Positions 55,224 through 63,080 of a stretch of 64,000 bases of DNA are shown here, one piece after another; positions within the stretch are counted from its first letter, which is position 1, and every line of letters begins with the position of its first letter. The position numbers and the translations under genes were made by a program. Source of the stretch: an uncultured Pelagibacteraceae bacterium (GTDB taxonomy: Bacteria; Pseudomonadota; Alphaproteobacteria; Pelagibacterales; Pelagibacteraceae); assembly GCA_902576395.1 (NCBI GenBank), contig CACGVB010000002.1, positions 1 to 64,000 on the forward strand, in the 5' to 3' direction. Below the pieces are notes generated by a model. The model made no database searches, was not told the origin of the DNA, and saw only the letters and a list, made by a program, of their open reading frames with translations.

Positions 55224-57209
55224 ATGGAACAATTATTAGCTGCACTTTTTCAACTTTTTGAGCCTACTCATTTAGCATTTCTATTTGCAGGTACATTACT
55301 TGGTTTAATTGTTGGTATCCTCCCAGGTATGGGTGGAACATCAGGTTTAGCCCTTGTTTTACCTTTCGTTTTTACAATGGAGCCTTCACATGCTCTTGCA
55401 ATGATGATTGGAGTTTTAGCTCCTACGACAACTTCTGATACTTTTCCTGCTGTGCTTATGGGAGTACCTGGTACTGCAGGATCTCAAGCAACAGTGATGG
55501 ATGGTTTTCCACTTTCTAAAAAAGGTATGGCAGCAAGAGCTTTGAGCGCTGCCTTTAGTGCTTCATTGCTTGGAGGTATCTTTGGGGCGTTTATATTATC
55601 AATATCTATTTATTACGCCATTCCAATAATAATGGCTTTTGGATTTGGAGAACAGTTTCTGTTAGTAGTTCTTGCTTTATTAATGGTTGGTGCTCTTACA
55701 GGTGACAATCTATTTAAAGGTATTGCCTCTTGTTTTTTAGGATTAATTATTGGATCAATTGGAACAGCCCCAATTACTGGAGATCCAAGATACACATTTG
55801 ACACATTATATCTTTTAGAAGGTGTTCCCCTTGTTGTTGTTGGACTTGGATTATTCGCAATTCCAGAAATTGTCGGACTTCTCGATGCCAAAGGCTCAAT
55901 CGCAAAATCACTTAATACCAAAAAAGGATGGTTCACAGGCTTAAAAGATGTAGTAAAAAATTGGTTTTTAGTTTTACGGTGTTCTACTCTTGGTTGTCTT
56001 GTTGGAGCTTTACCAGGTTTGGGAGGAACAGTTGTTGATTGGATTGCATATAGTCACTTAAAACAAACAACAAAAGATACTTCACAATTTGGTAAAGGTG
56101 ATATCCGAGGAGTTATAGCTCCTGAATCTGCTAATAATGCTAAAGAGGGTGGAGCATTAATTCCAACATTAATTTTTGGCATACCTGGTTCTGGTAATAA
56201 GGTTTTATTACTTGGAGGTTTTGTTCTAATTGGAATTGAACCTGGTTTAGATATGGTAACGACAAACCTAGATCTTACCTATCTAATGATTTGGTCATTA
56301 GCTATTGCAAATATTTTAGGTGCTGGGATTTGTATGGGCTTTTCATCTCAAATTTCAAAATTCACTTTAGTTCCATATTACATACTTGCACCTGTGATGG
56401 TTTGTTTAATATTTTTTGCAACATTTAACATTAATAGGGACTGGTATGATTTTATTGGACTATTATCATTTGGTATAATTGGTATTACCTTTAAAAACTT
56501 TGGCTGGTCTAGACCGGCACTTTTAATTGGTTTCTTTTTATCAAGCAAAGTTGAACTTCTAAGCTATCAAACTCAAGCAGTATATGGTTTAAGTTTTTTA
56601 TCTCGACCAGTTTCAATAATTCTTATAATTTTGTGTCTTGCTACCATCGTTCTTTTAACAAAACAAAAGTTTGACAACAATTATAGGTCTGATCTTATTA
56701 AAGGTAAGCTAACTCAAATTTATTATATAGTCGCATTACTTTGTCTGCCATTATCAATGATTTGGTTTACAAGTAGTTTAGATTATCGAGCAAATTTGTT
56801 TCCAATAAGCCTAAGTGTAATAGCTTTATCACTCTTGGTTTTTATACTTATTGTAAAAATTGCAGACTTAAAAAACTTAACATTTTTAAATAATACATTT
56901 ATGAAGTTTGCTAAGTCAAATATTTTTGAAATTAGTGGGAACTTTAATAATCAACTTTTTTATTATTTAAGTTTTATTGGTTTTTTATTAATGAATTTTA
57001 TATTTGGTTTTCCAATTGCAGCAGCACTTTTTATTAATATGTTTATATTATTTCACAATAGGAAAGCTTATGTATCATCAGTTTGCATTTCTGCTGCATT
57101 GATGGTAATACTCTGGGCGTTATCGTCTCTGCTAACTTTACAGTTTCCAAATGGGTTGATAGGATTATTTATCGATTTACCTTGGTGGCTAGGTGGGCAA
57201 TTGAATTAA
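55224..57209 (+). CDS. TctA-TctB fusion, membrane subunits of a tripartite tricarboxylate transporter
   Basis: This 661-residue membrane protein starts with a TctA-type large subunit of about 490 residues: GILPGMGGTSGLALVLPF, the ALMMIGVLAPTTTSDTFP-like segment, VPGTAGSQATVMDGFPL, and a second repeat LPGLGGTVVDW. A C-terminal part of about 170 residues has four hydrophobic segments of TctB character (WFTSSLDYRANLFP onwards). TctB is normally a separate protein, so this is a fusion. The substrate is unknown. The gene begins at an ATG touching the T-run of a terminator hairpin. It is followed by the ComA-like gene after 16 bases. Confidence 0.87.
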   Translation: MEQLLAALFQLFEPTHLAFLFAGTLLGLIVGILPGMGGTSGLALVLPFVFTMEPSHALAMMIGVLAPTTTSDTFPAVLMGVPGTAGSQATVMDGFPLSKKGMAARALSAAFSASLLGGIFGAFILSISIYYAIPIIMAFGFGEQFLLVVLALLMVGALTGDNLFKGIASCFLGLIIGSIGTAPITGDPRYTFDTLYLLEGVPLVVVGLGLFAIPEIVGLLDAKGSIAKSLNTKKGWFTGLKDVVKNWFLVLRCSTLGCLVGALPGLGGTVVDWIAYSHLKQTTKDTSQFGKGDIRGVIAPESANNAKEGGALIPTLIFGIPGSGNKVLLLGGFVLIGIEPGLDMVTTNLDLTYLMIWSLAIANILGAGICMGFSSQISKFTLVPYYILAPVMVCLIFFATFNINRDWYDFIGLLSFGIIGITFKNFGWSRPALLIGFFLSSKVELLSYQTQAVYGLSFLSRPVSIILIILCLATIVLLTKQKFDNNYRSDLIKGKLTQIYYIVALLCLPLSMIWFTSSLDYRANLFPISLSVIALSLLVFILIVKIADLKNLTFLNNTFMKFAKSNIFEISGNFNNQLFYYLSFIGFLLMNFIFGFPIAAALFINMFILFHNRKAYVSSVCISAALMVILWALSSLLTLQFPNGLIGLFIDLPWWLGGQLN

Positions 57210-57225
57210 ATAAATATAATTTATA

Positions 57226-58020
57226 ATGACTGAAATAACATTTCCAAAATTACCTTTCATAAAAAGAAAGGAGAAACCTCGTGAGACAGGCATAAATTAT
57301 GTTAGGGCACCTGTGATGGTGGGAGATTGTATAGATGATTACCTAGAGGCATATGCAAACCTTGTTGATATATTTAAGATTTCAGGAAAACAAGGTGCAA
57401 TGATGAGCAAAAAATCTCTTTTGAGATTTATCGAAACTTGCAAAAAGCATAGTGTTCAAGTTGCATTAGGAAATCCAATTATGGACGTTGCAATGTCCGG
57501 TGGTAAAGAAGTGGTAGATGATTATCTAGATACTGTTGTTAATTTGGGTATTGATATAATTGAAATTTCAAGAATAGCTCGTTCTTTAGATGATGATGAG
57601 ATGTGTAGACTGATCGAAAATGCAACAGGTAAAGGGATAAAAGTTATTAATGAGGTTGGTGTCGCGTTTGCACATTCCAAGGTTATCGAGGAAGAAATTT
57701 TTGTAGAAAGAATTAAAATGCAATCTAAAAGATTTATTGAGGCAGGTTCTTGGAAAATATTGCTAGAATCAGAGGGTTTGACAGAAAACCTTGATAAGAA
57801 AGATTATAGATGGAATGTAATTGATAAAATCATTAGTCCACTAGAATTGAATCAGTTTATGGTTGAGGCCGATGATCAGGATGTATTATCAAAATACATA
57901 GAGATCTATGGTCCAGGTATAAATATGATGGTTGATCATAGTAGGGTTCTTAAAATGGAAGATGCTCGAATAGGGTATGGACCCTCTCAATCCCTATGGG
58001 GCAAAGTAGTAAAATATTAG
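57226..58020 (+). CDS. phosphosulfolactate synthase-like protein (ComA family)
   Basis: This 264-residue TIM-barrel protein resembles ComA, which adds sulfite to phosphoenolpyruvate in coenzyme M synthesis in some archaea and bacteria. Visible blocks are GDCIDDYLEAYANLVDIFKIS, the VVNLGIDIIEISRIARSL segment, and NEVGVAFAHSKV. Bacterial relatives may serve sulfolactate or other roles, so the exact reaction is uncertain. It directly follows the TctA-TctB gene on the same strand and probably acts with it. The 3' end lies about 118 bases before tRNA-Leu. Confidence 0.65.
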   Translation: MTEITFPKLPFIKRKEKPRETGINYVRAPVMVGDCIDDYLEAYANLVDIFKISGKQGAMMSKKSLLRFIETCKKHSVQVALGNPIMDVAMSGGKEVVDDYLDTVVNLGIDIIEISRIARSLDDDEMCRLIENATGKGIKVINEVGVAFAHSKVIEEEIFVERIKMQSKRFIEAGSWKILLESEGLTENLDKKDYRWNVIDKIISPLELNQFMVEADDQDVLSKYIEIYGPGINMMVDHSRVLKMEDARIGYGPSQSLWGKVVKY

Positions 58021-58094
58021 ATTTAATTACTATAATTTTTTAATAAAGTTAGTCACCAGTTATGCACCGATAATTCTTGAACACGCAAAAGAAG

Positions 58095-58124
58095 TTGTGT
58101 TAAAACAAAAGACAGATATACAAT
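58095..58124 (+). promoter_or_regulatory. possible promoter for tRNA-Leu
   Basis: TTGTGT at 58095-58100 and TACAAT at 58119-58124 have an 18-base spacer and lie 14 bases before the tRNA. Both hexamers are only partial matches, so confidence is low. Confidence 0.35.
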
Positions 58125-58137
58125 GCTAAATCTAGAT

Positions 58138-58223
58138 GCCCTCGTGGTGAAATTGGTAGACACAAAGGACTTAAAATCCTTGCCATTTATGGAGTGCCAG
58201 TTCGAGTCTGGCCGAGGGCACCA
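58138..58223 (+). tRNA. tRNA-Leu (anticodon UAA)
   Basis: This 86-base class II tRNA has acceptor stem GCCCTCG paired with CGAGGGC, the D-arm with TGGTGAAATTGGTAGACAC, anticodon loop CTTAAAA giving TAA between AAGGA and TCCTT, a long variable arm, a T-arm containing TTCGAGT, and an encoded CCA end. It reads UUA and UUG (by wobble) leucine codons, which are frequent in this AT-rich genome. The NAD kinase gene starts five bases after it. A copy of its 5' half lies at 53026. Confidence 0.95.
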
Positions 58224-58227
58224 CTAA

Positions 58228-58998
58228 ATGTTAAAATCTCATATTCTATTTGATCATACAAAAACATCAAAAAAAATTAAAAATTTTCTAGATAATAAAA
58301 TTAAAAATATATCTCTAGGAAAATGTAATTTAATAATTGTTGTTGGTGGTGATGGTTTTATGCTTTCAGCACTTAAAAAATATAATAAGTATAAAAAACC
58401 TTTTTATGGAATCAATGCCGGCAACTATGGTTTTTTGATGAATAAATTTTCTTCAAAAAATACTGTAAAAAATCTATCTAAGGCAAAGTCAGTTACAATT
58501 TCACCTTTAGAAATGATTGTTAAAAATAAATATAATAAAATCAAAAAGTCTATTGCAATAAATGAAGTATCCATATTAAGACAAAGCAGGCAAACTGCCT
58601 CATTAGAAATTTTGAGTGGGTCTCAGAAAATTATAAAAAAATTAGTATCTGATGGAATATTAGTATCTACACCAGCTGGAAGTACCGCATATAATATGTC
58701 AGTTTATGGTCCTATATTAAATTTAGACTCAAATAAATTATCCATTAGACCGATTAGTGCTTTTAGGCCTAGAAGATGGAAGGGTAGAGTGGTAAGTGAT
58801 AAATCAAAAATTGTTATCAGAAATCTTAACACTCAAAAAAGACCAATTAGTGCGGTAGCTGATAACTATGAAGTAAGGAATGCTAAAAGTATTTCAATTA
58901 AAATAAATAAAAAAATTAAGTTTAATCTTCTTTATGACTCAAACAGAAGTCTTCAAAAAAAAATTAAAATAGAACAAATCAGAAAAGAAACTAATTAA
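58228..58998 (+). CDS. NAD kinase
   Basis: This 256-residue enzyme phosphorylates NAD to NADP. It contains the GGDG substrate motif (IIVVGGDGFMLSAL), YGINAGNYGFLMN, and the second conserved region SDGILVSTPAGSTAYNMS. It starts just after tRNA-Leu and overlaps the following DmdA-like gene by one base, so they may be coexpressed. Confidence 0.92.
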   Translation: MLKSHILFDHTKTSKKIKNFLDNKIKNISLGKCNLIIVVGGDGFMLSALKKYNKYKKPFYGINAGNYGFLMNKFSSKNTVKNLSKAKSVTISPLEMIVKNKYNKIKKSIAINEVSILRQSRQTASLEILSGSQKIIKKLVSDGILVSTPAGSTAYNMSVYGPILNLDSNKLSIRPISAFRPRRWKGRVVSDKSKIVIRNLNTQKRPISAVADNYEVRNAKSISIKINKKIKFNLLYDSNRSLQKKIKIEQIRKETN

Positions 58999-60146
58999 TG
59001 AGCATAAAAAATTTTGGGTTTGGAACTCAAATTAGAAAATCTCCATATTTTGATTCTACAGTTAAATGGGGAGCAAAAGGTTTTTCTGTATATAATCATA
59101 TGTATATACCTCGTGATTTTGGTGATCCAGAACAGAACTTTTGGAACTTAATACAAACAGCTATACTTTGTGATGTTGCAGTCGAAAGACAAGTTGAAAT
59201 AACTGGACCAGATGCCTATAAATTTATTCAATTATTAACACCAAGAGATTTATCAAAACTATCTATTGGTCAATGTAAATATGTTTTAATTACAAATGCC
59301 GATGGTGGCGTATTAAATGATCCTGTTCTTTTAAGATTGGGAGAAAATCACTTTTGGTTATCTTTAGGAGATAGTGATATTTTATTATGGGCTCAAGGTG
59401 TGGCTGTCAACTCGGGATTAGATGTAAAAATAACAGAGCCAGATGTTTCTCCATTACAATTACAAGGACCAAAGTCTGCTGAAATTATGATCAAATTATT
59501 TGGCGAAATTATTAAAGATATAAAATATTATTGGTTTAAAGAATTAGATCTAGACGGAATTCCATTAGTAGTTTCCCGAACAGGTTGGTCTAGTGAATTT
59601 GGCTACGAATTATTTTTAAGAGATGGTTCAAAAGGAAATGAACTATATGAAAAAACAATGGAAGCTGGAAAAGATTTTGGTATCAAACCAGGCCATACAT
59701 CCACAATAAGAAGAATAGAGGGAGGAATGCTTTCTTATCATGCTGATGCAGACATTAATACAAATCCATTTGAATTAGGTTTAGATCGTTTGGTTAACTT
59801 AGATAGTAATATTAATTTTATAGGTAAAGAAGCACTCAAGAAAATTAAAGTCAATGGAGTAAAAAGATTGCAGGTCGGTTTAGAAATTAAATGTGACAGA
59901 TTAAGTGGACCAAATACATCATTCTGGACATTAAAAGCTAATAAAAAGAACATTGGAAAAGTAACTTCAGCTGTTTACTCTCCACGTTTAAAGAAGAATA
60001 TTGCATTAGCCATGGTTGACATTAAATATTCCAAAATTGGTCAAGAAATTGAAGTTTTAATCAAAGATAAGAAATGTATATGCGAAGTTATTGAGAAACC
60101 TTTTTTTGACCCCAAAAAAAAAATTACATCAAAATCATTAAAGTAG
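58998..60146 (+). CDS. DmdA-related aminomethyltransferase (GcvT superfamily)
   Basis: This 382-residue folate-dependent protein has the GcvT-like fold. Its wording matches the DmdA branch: GFSVYNHMYIP, DVAVERQVEITGPDA, LTPRDLSKLSIGQC, and LVVSRTGWSSEFGYELF, with RRIEGGMLSY. DmdA demethylates dimethylsulfoniopropionate with tetrahydrofolate, an important trait of SAR11, but related branches demethylate other compounds (for example glycine betaine). The call to true DmdA needs a tree or residue-level check. The ATG overlaps the NAD kinase stop by one base. Confidence 0.6.
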   Translation: MSIKNFGFGTQIRKSPYFDSTVKWGAKGFSVYNHMYIPRDFGDPEQNFWNLIQTAILCDVAVERQVEITGPDAYKFIQLLTPRDLSKLSIGQCKYVLITNADGGVLNDPVLLRLGENHFWLSLGDSDILLWAQGVAVNSGLDVKITEPDVSPLQLQGPKSAEIMIKLFGEIIKDIKYYWFKELDLDGIPLVVSRTGWSSEFGYELFLRDGSKGNELYEKTMEAGKDFGIKPGHTSTIRRIEGGMLSYHADADINTNPFELGLDRLVNLDSNINFIGKEALKKIKVNGVKRLQVGLEIKCDRLSGPNTSFWTLKANKKNIGKVTSAVYSPRLKKNIALAMVDIKYSKIGQEIEVLIKDKKCICEVIEKPFFDPKKKITSKSLK

Positions 60147-60147
60147 T

Positions 60148-60196
60148 TGTGGGGCCTACGCGGATTCGAACTGCGGACTTACTGATTACAAATAAA
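60148..60196 (-). pseudogene. 3'-half fragment of tRNA-Thr (UGU anticodon)
   Basis: Read on the minus strand this is TTTGTAATCAGT, then the T-arm GCAGTTCGAATCCGC and an acceptor end GGCCCCACA. That is the 3' half of a tRNA-Thr with TGT anticodon. The 5' half is missing and the T-stem has a mismatch (A against C), so it should not fold as a tRNA. It lies at the edge of the surface-polysaccharide genes. Confidence 0.7.
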
Positions 60197-60209
60197 TTAG
60201 ATTAATTGA

Positions 60210-61121
60210 TTATAATTTTTTATGTCCCTTAAAAATTTCTTGAGCTGCTAAAAAAATATTTTTCTTTATACGCCATCTCAAAATTTTTTTTGCAAAATGA
60301 TTATTTCCAATTACACAATGTTTTTTTTTGATTTTTTCATAATTTAAATTTAAGTCTAAATTATTTTTTTTAATTAAATATTTTATAATATCATTTATAT
60401 AAGTTTTTTTACCAGAGCTTAGAATAATATTATTTATCCTTTTTTTTAAAAATAAAATTTTTATTAGAGCATTACAAATATCTTCAGCATGACTAAAATC
60501 CATTGTTATATTTTCTTTAATAATTTTATTTAAAAATACACGATTTTTAGAAGTTAGTGCATAAATTATTCGAGGTATAAGAAATCTTTCATTTCTAAAT
60601 AATGAATCATGATTAAATAAAATGACGTTTGTGAAATCGAAATTTTTATTATTCCTTTTAGTATTAATTAAATATTTATTTGTTTCGATTCTAAATTTAC
60701 TATAAAAATCATTAACTGTTATCTTTGATTTTTCATTTACTAGTCCATTTTTCTTTTTAAAAATTCTTGAAGAGCCACAAGAAATAAATTTGACGTCATT
60801 TTTATATTTCACTGAATTATCTACCAGACTTTTTAAATTTTTTATGTTTTCTAAATAATGTTTAAGATAATTATTTTGACCATAATTTGGATTATTTGAC
60901 GCAAGATTTAGTATTATATCTATTTTGTATGATTTAAATAATTTTTCTAATTTTTTTTTATTTTTTAAATTAAATTCAAAATATTTAACATTTTTTTTTC
61001 TTATTTTTTTTTCAAAATTTTTATCAAGTAATATAAAATTTACTTTTCTATTAGCTAGTTTTTGTAAAATTATCTTACCATCTTGACCATTAGCTCCGGT
61101 TATAAGAATATTTTTATTCAA
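60210..61121 (-). CDS. NAD-dependent sugar epimerase/dehydratase
   Basis: This 303-residue short-chain dehydrogenase-like protein opens with LITGANGQDGKIILQKL, the NAD(P)-binding motif. NLASNNPNYG, SCGSSRIFKK and FYSKFRIETNKYL (YxxxK-like with Tyr-Ser-Lys) give the catalytic region, and a DFSHAEDICNALI segment ends the core. It is lysine/asparagine rich and very AT rich. It resembles GDP-mannose dehydratase/epimerases of surface-polysaccharide synthesis, though the substrate is unknown. It is divergent from the methyltransferase at 61171. Confidence 0.8.
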   Translation of the reverse strand: MNKNILITGANGQDGKIILQKLANRKVNFILLDKNFEKKIRKKNVKYFEFNLKNKKKLEKLFKSYKIDIILNLASNNPNYGQNNYLKHYLENIKNLKSLVDNSVKYKNDVKFISCGSSRIFKKKNGLVNEKSKITVNDFYSKFRIETNKYLINTKRNNKNFDFTNVILFNHDSLFRNERFLIPRIIYALTSKNRVFLNKIIKENITMDFSHAEDICNALIKILFLKKRINNIILSSGKKTYINDIIKYLIKKNNLDLNLNYEKIKKKHCVIGNNHFAKKILRWRIKKNIFLAAQEIFKGHKKL

Positions 61122-61170
61122 TTGTTATTTAATTTAATTTAGTATATCTAAGTTTTATAAAGACATTAAA

Positions 61171-62382
61171 TTGAAAATCAAATTTTGCAGAATCTGTAAA
61201 TCAAAAAAGTTAGAGAACGTATATGACTTAGGCACTATGTCCTTTACTGGTATTTTTCCTGATTCAATTAAAAGTAAAGTTCCAAGAGGTCAATTAAAAC
61301 TAGTTAGATGTAAGAAATGCACTCTCTTACAACTAGAGGACAATTTTGACTCAAATTTAATGTACGGAGAAAATTATGGATATATGTCTTCATTAAATAA
61401 AGCAATGGAATTTCATTTAAAATTAAAATCTAAATATTTGTTAGATACTTATAAATTAAAAAAAGGAAATTCAGTTTTAGATATAGGAAGTAATGATGGA
61501 ACCTTTTTAGGTTTTTTTAAAAAAAATTTTAAATTATTTGGTTGCGATCCAACTATTAAGAAATTTAAAAAATATTATAGAAAAGATATAAATTTAATAT
61601 CTAATTTTTTTTCATCTGAAAAATTTAAAAATCAAAAGTTTGAATTGATTACTTCAATTGCAATGTTTTACGATCTTCCTGATCCATTAAAGTTTGCTAA
61701 TGATGTTAAAAGAGTTTTATCAGATAACGGCATATGGCATATTGAGATGAGTTATATGCCCTCAATGATAAGTAATAATTCTTATGATACTATTTGTCAC
61801 GAACACTTAGAGTATTATTCAGTAAGATCTTTAAAATATTTGATGGATTTGGCAAATTTAAAAATTGTAAATATTTCATTTAATCAAACAAATGGAGGAA
61901 GTATTTCACTGGATGTGGCTAAGAAGAAATCAAAATATCGAGAAAATAGAGTTTTGATAAATTGGTTACTTTTAAGAGAAAAAACCAATGGATTTAATAG
62001 TTTAAAGGTTCAAAAAGATTTTTTTAATCAATGTAAAACACATAGATTTTTACTAAATAATTTATTAAAAAAAATTAAGTCACAAGGAAAAAAAATTTAT
62101 GGTTATGGGGCATCTACTAAAGGTAATGTTATTCTGCAATACTGCAAAATTAACAAGAATATTCTTGATTATATTATTGAAGTTAATAGTTTTAAGTATA
62201 ATAGATATACGCCAGGCTCTAAGATCAAAATTGTTTCTGAAAATTATTTAAAAAAAAGGAAACCAGATTATCTTTTGGTATTACCCTGGCATTTTAAAGA
62301 TCATATTATCAAAAAAGAAAAAAAATTTTTAGATAAAGGAGGGAAGTTAATATTTCCTTTGCCAGAAATAGAGATAATTTAA
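61171..62382 (+). CDS. zinc-ribbon SAM-dependent methyltransferase (sugar C-methyltransferase type)
   Basis: This 403-residue protein starts with an N-terminal zinc-binding domain (CRICKSKKLENVYDLG and VRCKKCTLLQLEDNF, two CxxC pairs), then a SAM-binding domain with NSVLDIGSNDGTFLGFF near residue 105, and a C-terminal domain with KIYGYGASTKGNVILQY and SENYLKKRKPDYLLVLPW. This architecture is typical of sugar methyltransferases such as TylC3-like C-3 methyltransferases in deoxysugar pathways. The start is TTG, with the zinc motif at residue 6, so little N-terminus is lost. Confidence 0.8.
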   Translation: MKIKFCRICKSKKLENVYDLGTMSFTGIFPDSIKSKVPRGQLKLVRCKKCTLLQLEDNFDSNLMYGENYGYMSSLNKAMEFHLKLKSKYLLDTYKLKKGNSVLDIGSNDGTFLGFFKKNFKLFGCDPTIKKFKKYYRKDINLISNFFSSEKFKNQKFELITSIAMFYDLPDPLKFANDVKRVLSDNGIWHIEMSYMPSMISNNSYDTICHEHLEYYSVRSLKYLMDLANLKIVNISFNQTNGGSISLDVAKKKSKYRENRVLINWLLLREKTNGFNSLKVQKDFFNQCKTHRFLLNNLLKKIKSQGKKIYGYGASTKGNVILQYCKINKNILDYIIEVNSFKYNRYTPGSKIKIVSENYLKKRKPDYLLVLPWHFKDHIIKKEKKFLDKGGKLIFPLPEIEII

Positions 62383-63080
62383 TTAATTACGTTTTTTAAG
62401 GAATATTTAAATAAGTATAAAAGAGATCCAATAATATCTCTCATTGTCATTTTTGAGCTACCAACTTTCCTGTAAGGTAAATAGATAGGTATTTCTTTAA
62501 TTGAATATTTCTTTTTATTTAACAAATATAAACTTTCCCAAAAAAAAGAATAACCATTATTTTTTGCTTTTAAAATATCATTTAATTTAATATTTTTTGT
62601 ATTGTAACACCTGTAAGCTCCTGATGAGTCGTAGCTAATATTTAAAAGAATATTAATTAAATGGTATCTGACTTTCGTCAGAAATCTTCTTTGAATAGGC
62701 CATTCAATTAAAGAGTTTTTTTGTTCAAATCTATTCGTCGAAATTAAATCATACTTTGAAGAGTATTTAATTAAATTATTTATATATTTGGGATTGTGTG
62801 TTCCATCAGCATCCATAGTTAAAACTATTTTATATTTTTTTTTATATGCAAACTTTAGTCCAGCTTTATGAGCAGAACCAATGCCTAATTTTCTTGGTCT
62901 AAAAATATAAGAGATTGTTTTATGTTTCCCTTTCAAATATAATATTTCTTCTCTGGTTCCATCAATTGAATTATCATCAATAAAAAGAATATTTAATTTT
63001 TTATCAATTTTATTAATTTTCTTAAAAAGTGTAGATATATTTTTTCTTTCATTTAATGTTGGTATTATTAATAATTTCAT
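62379..63080 (-). CDS. glycosyltransferase family 2 protein (DPM1-like)
   Basis: This 233-residue GT-A glycosyltransferase has LIIPTLNERKNISTLF, FIDDNSIDGTREE, LTMDADGTHNPKY (catalytic DxD), and SFFWESLYLL. It resembles dolichyl- or polyprenyl-phosphate mannosyltransferases. It overlaps the upstream FkbM-type gene by four bases and is convergent with the methyltransferase at 61171 (four-base overlap). It probably transfers a sugar to a lipid carrier for surface glycans. Confidence 0.87.
   Translation of the reverse strand: MKLLIIPTLNERKNISTLFKKINKIDKKLNILFIDDNSIDGTREEILYLKGKHKTISYIFRPRKLGIGSAHKAGLKFAYKKKYKIVLTMDADGTHNPKYINNLIKYSSKYDLISTNRFEQKNSLIEWPIQRRFLTKVRYHLINILLNISYDSSGAYRCYNTKNIKLNDILKAKNNGYSFFWESLYLLNKKKYSIKEIPIYLPYRKVGSSKMTMRDIIGSLLYLFKYSLKNVIN

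Larger units (their letters stand above)
53026..58177 (+). mobile_element. putative 5-kb metabolic islet between tRNA-Leu direct repeats
   Basis: The direct repeats at 53026-53065 and 58138-58177 (tRNA-Leu 5' half) frame four genes: a sugar isomerase-like enzyme, TctC, a TctA-TctB fusion and a ComA-like enzyme. No integrase lies inside, so this is either a decayed or an enzyme-in-trans cargo, or recombination between repeated tRNA copies. The gene set is purely metabolic (transport plus two enzymes). The mobile origin is inference from the repeat structure. Confidence 0.4.

Noticed and set aside
60148-60230. Complete tRNA-Thr on the minus strand
   Set aside because: The sequence before the anticodon loop has no anticodon 5' stem, D-arm or acceptor strand, and the T-stem has a mismatch.
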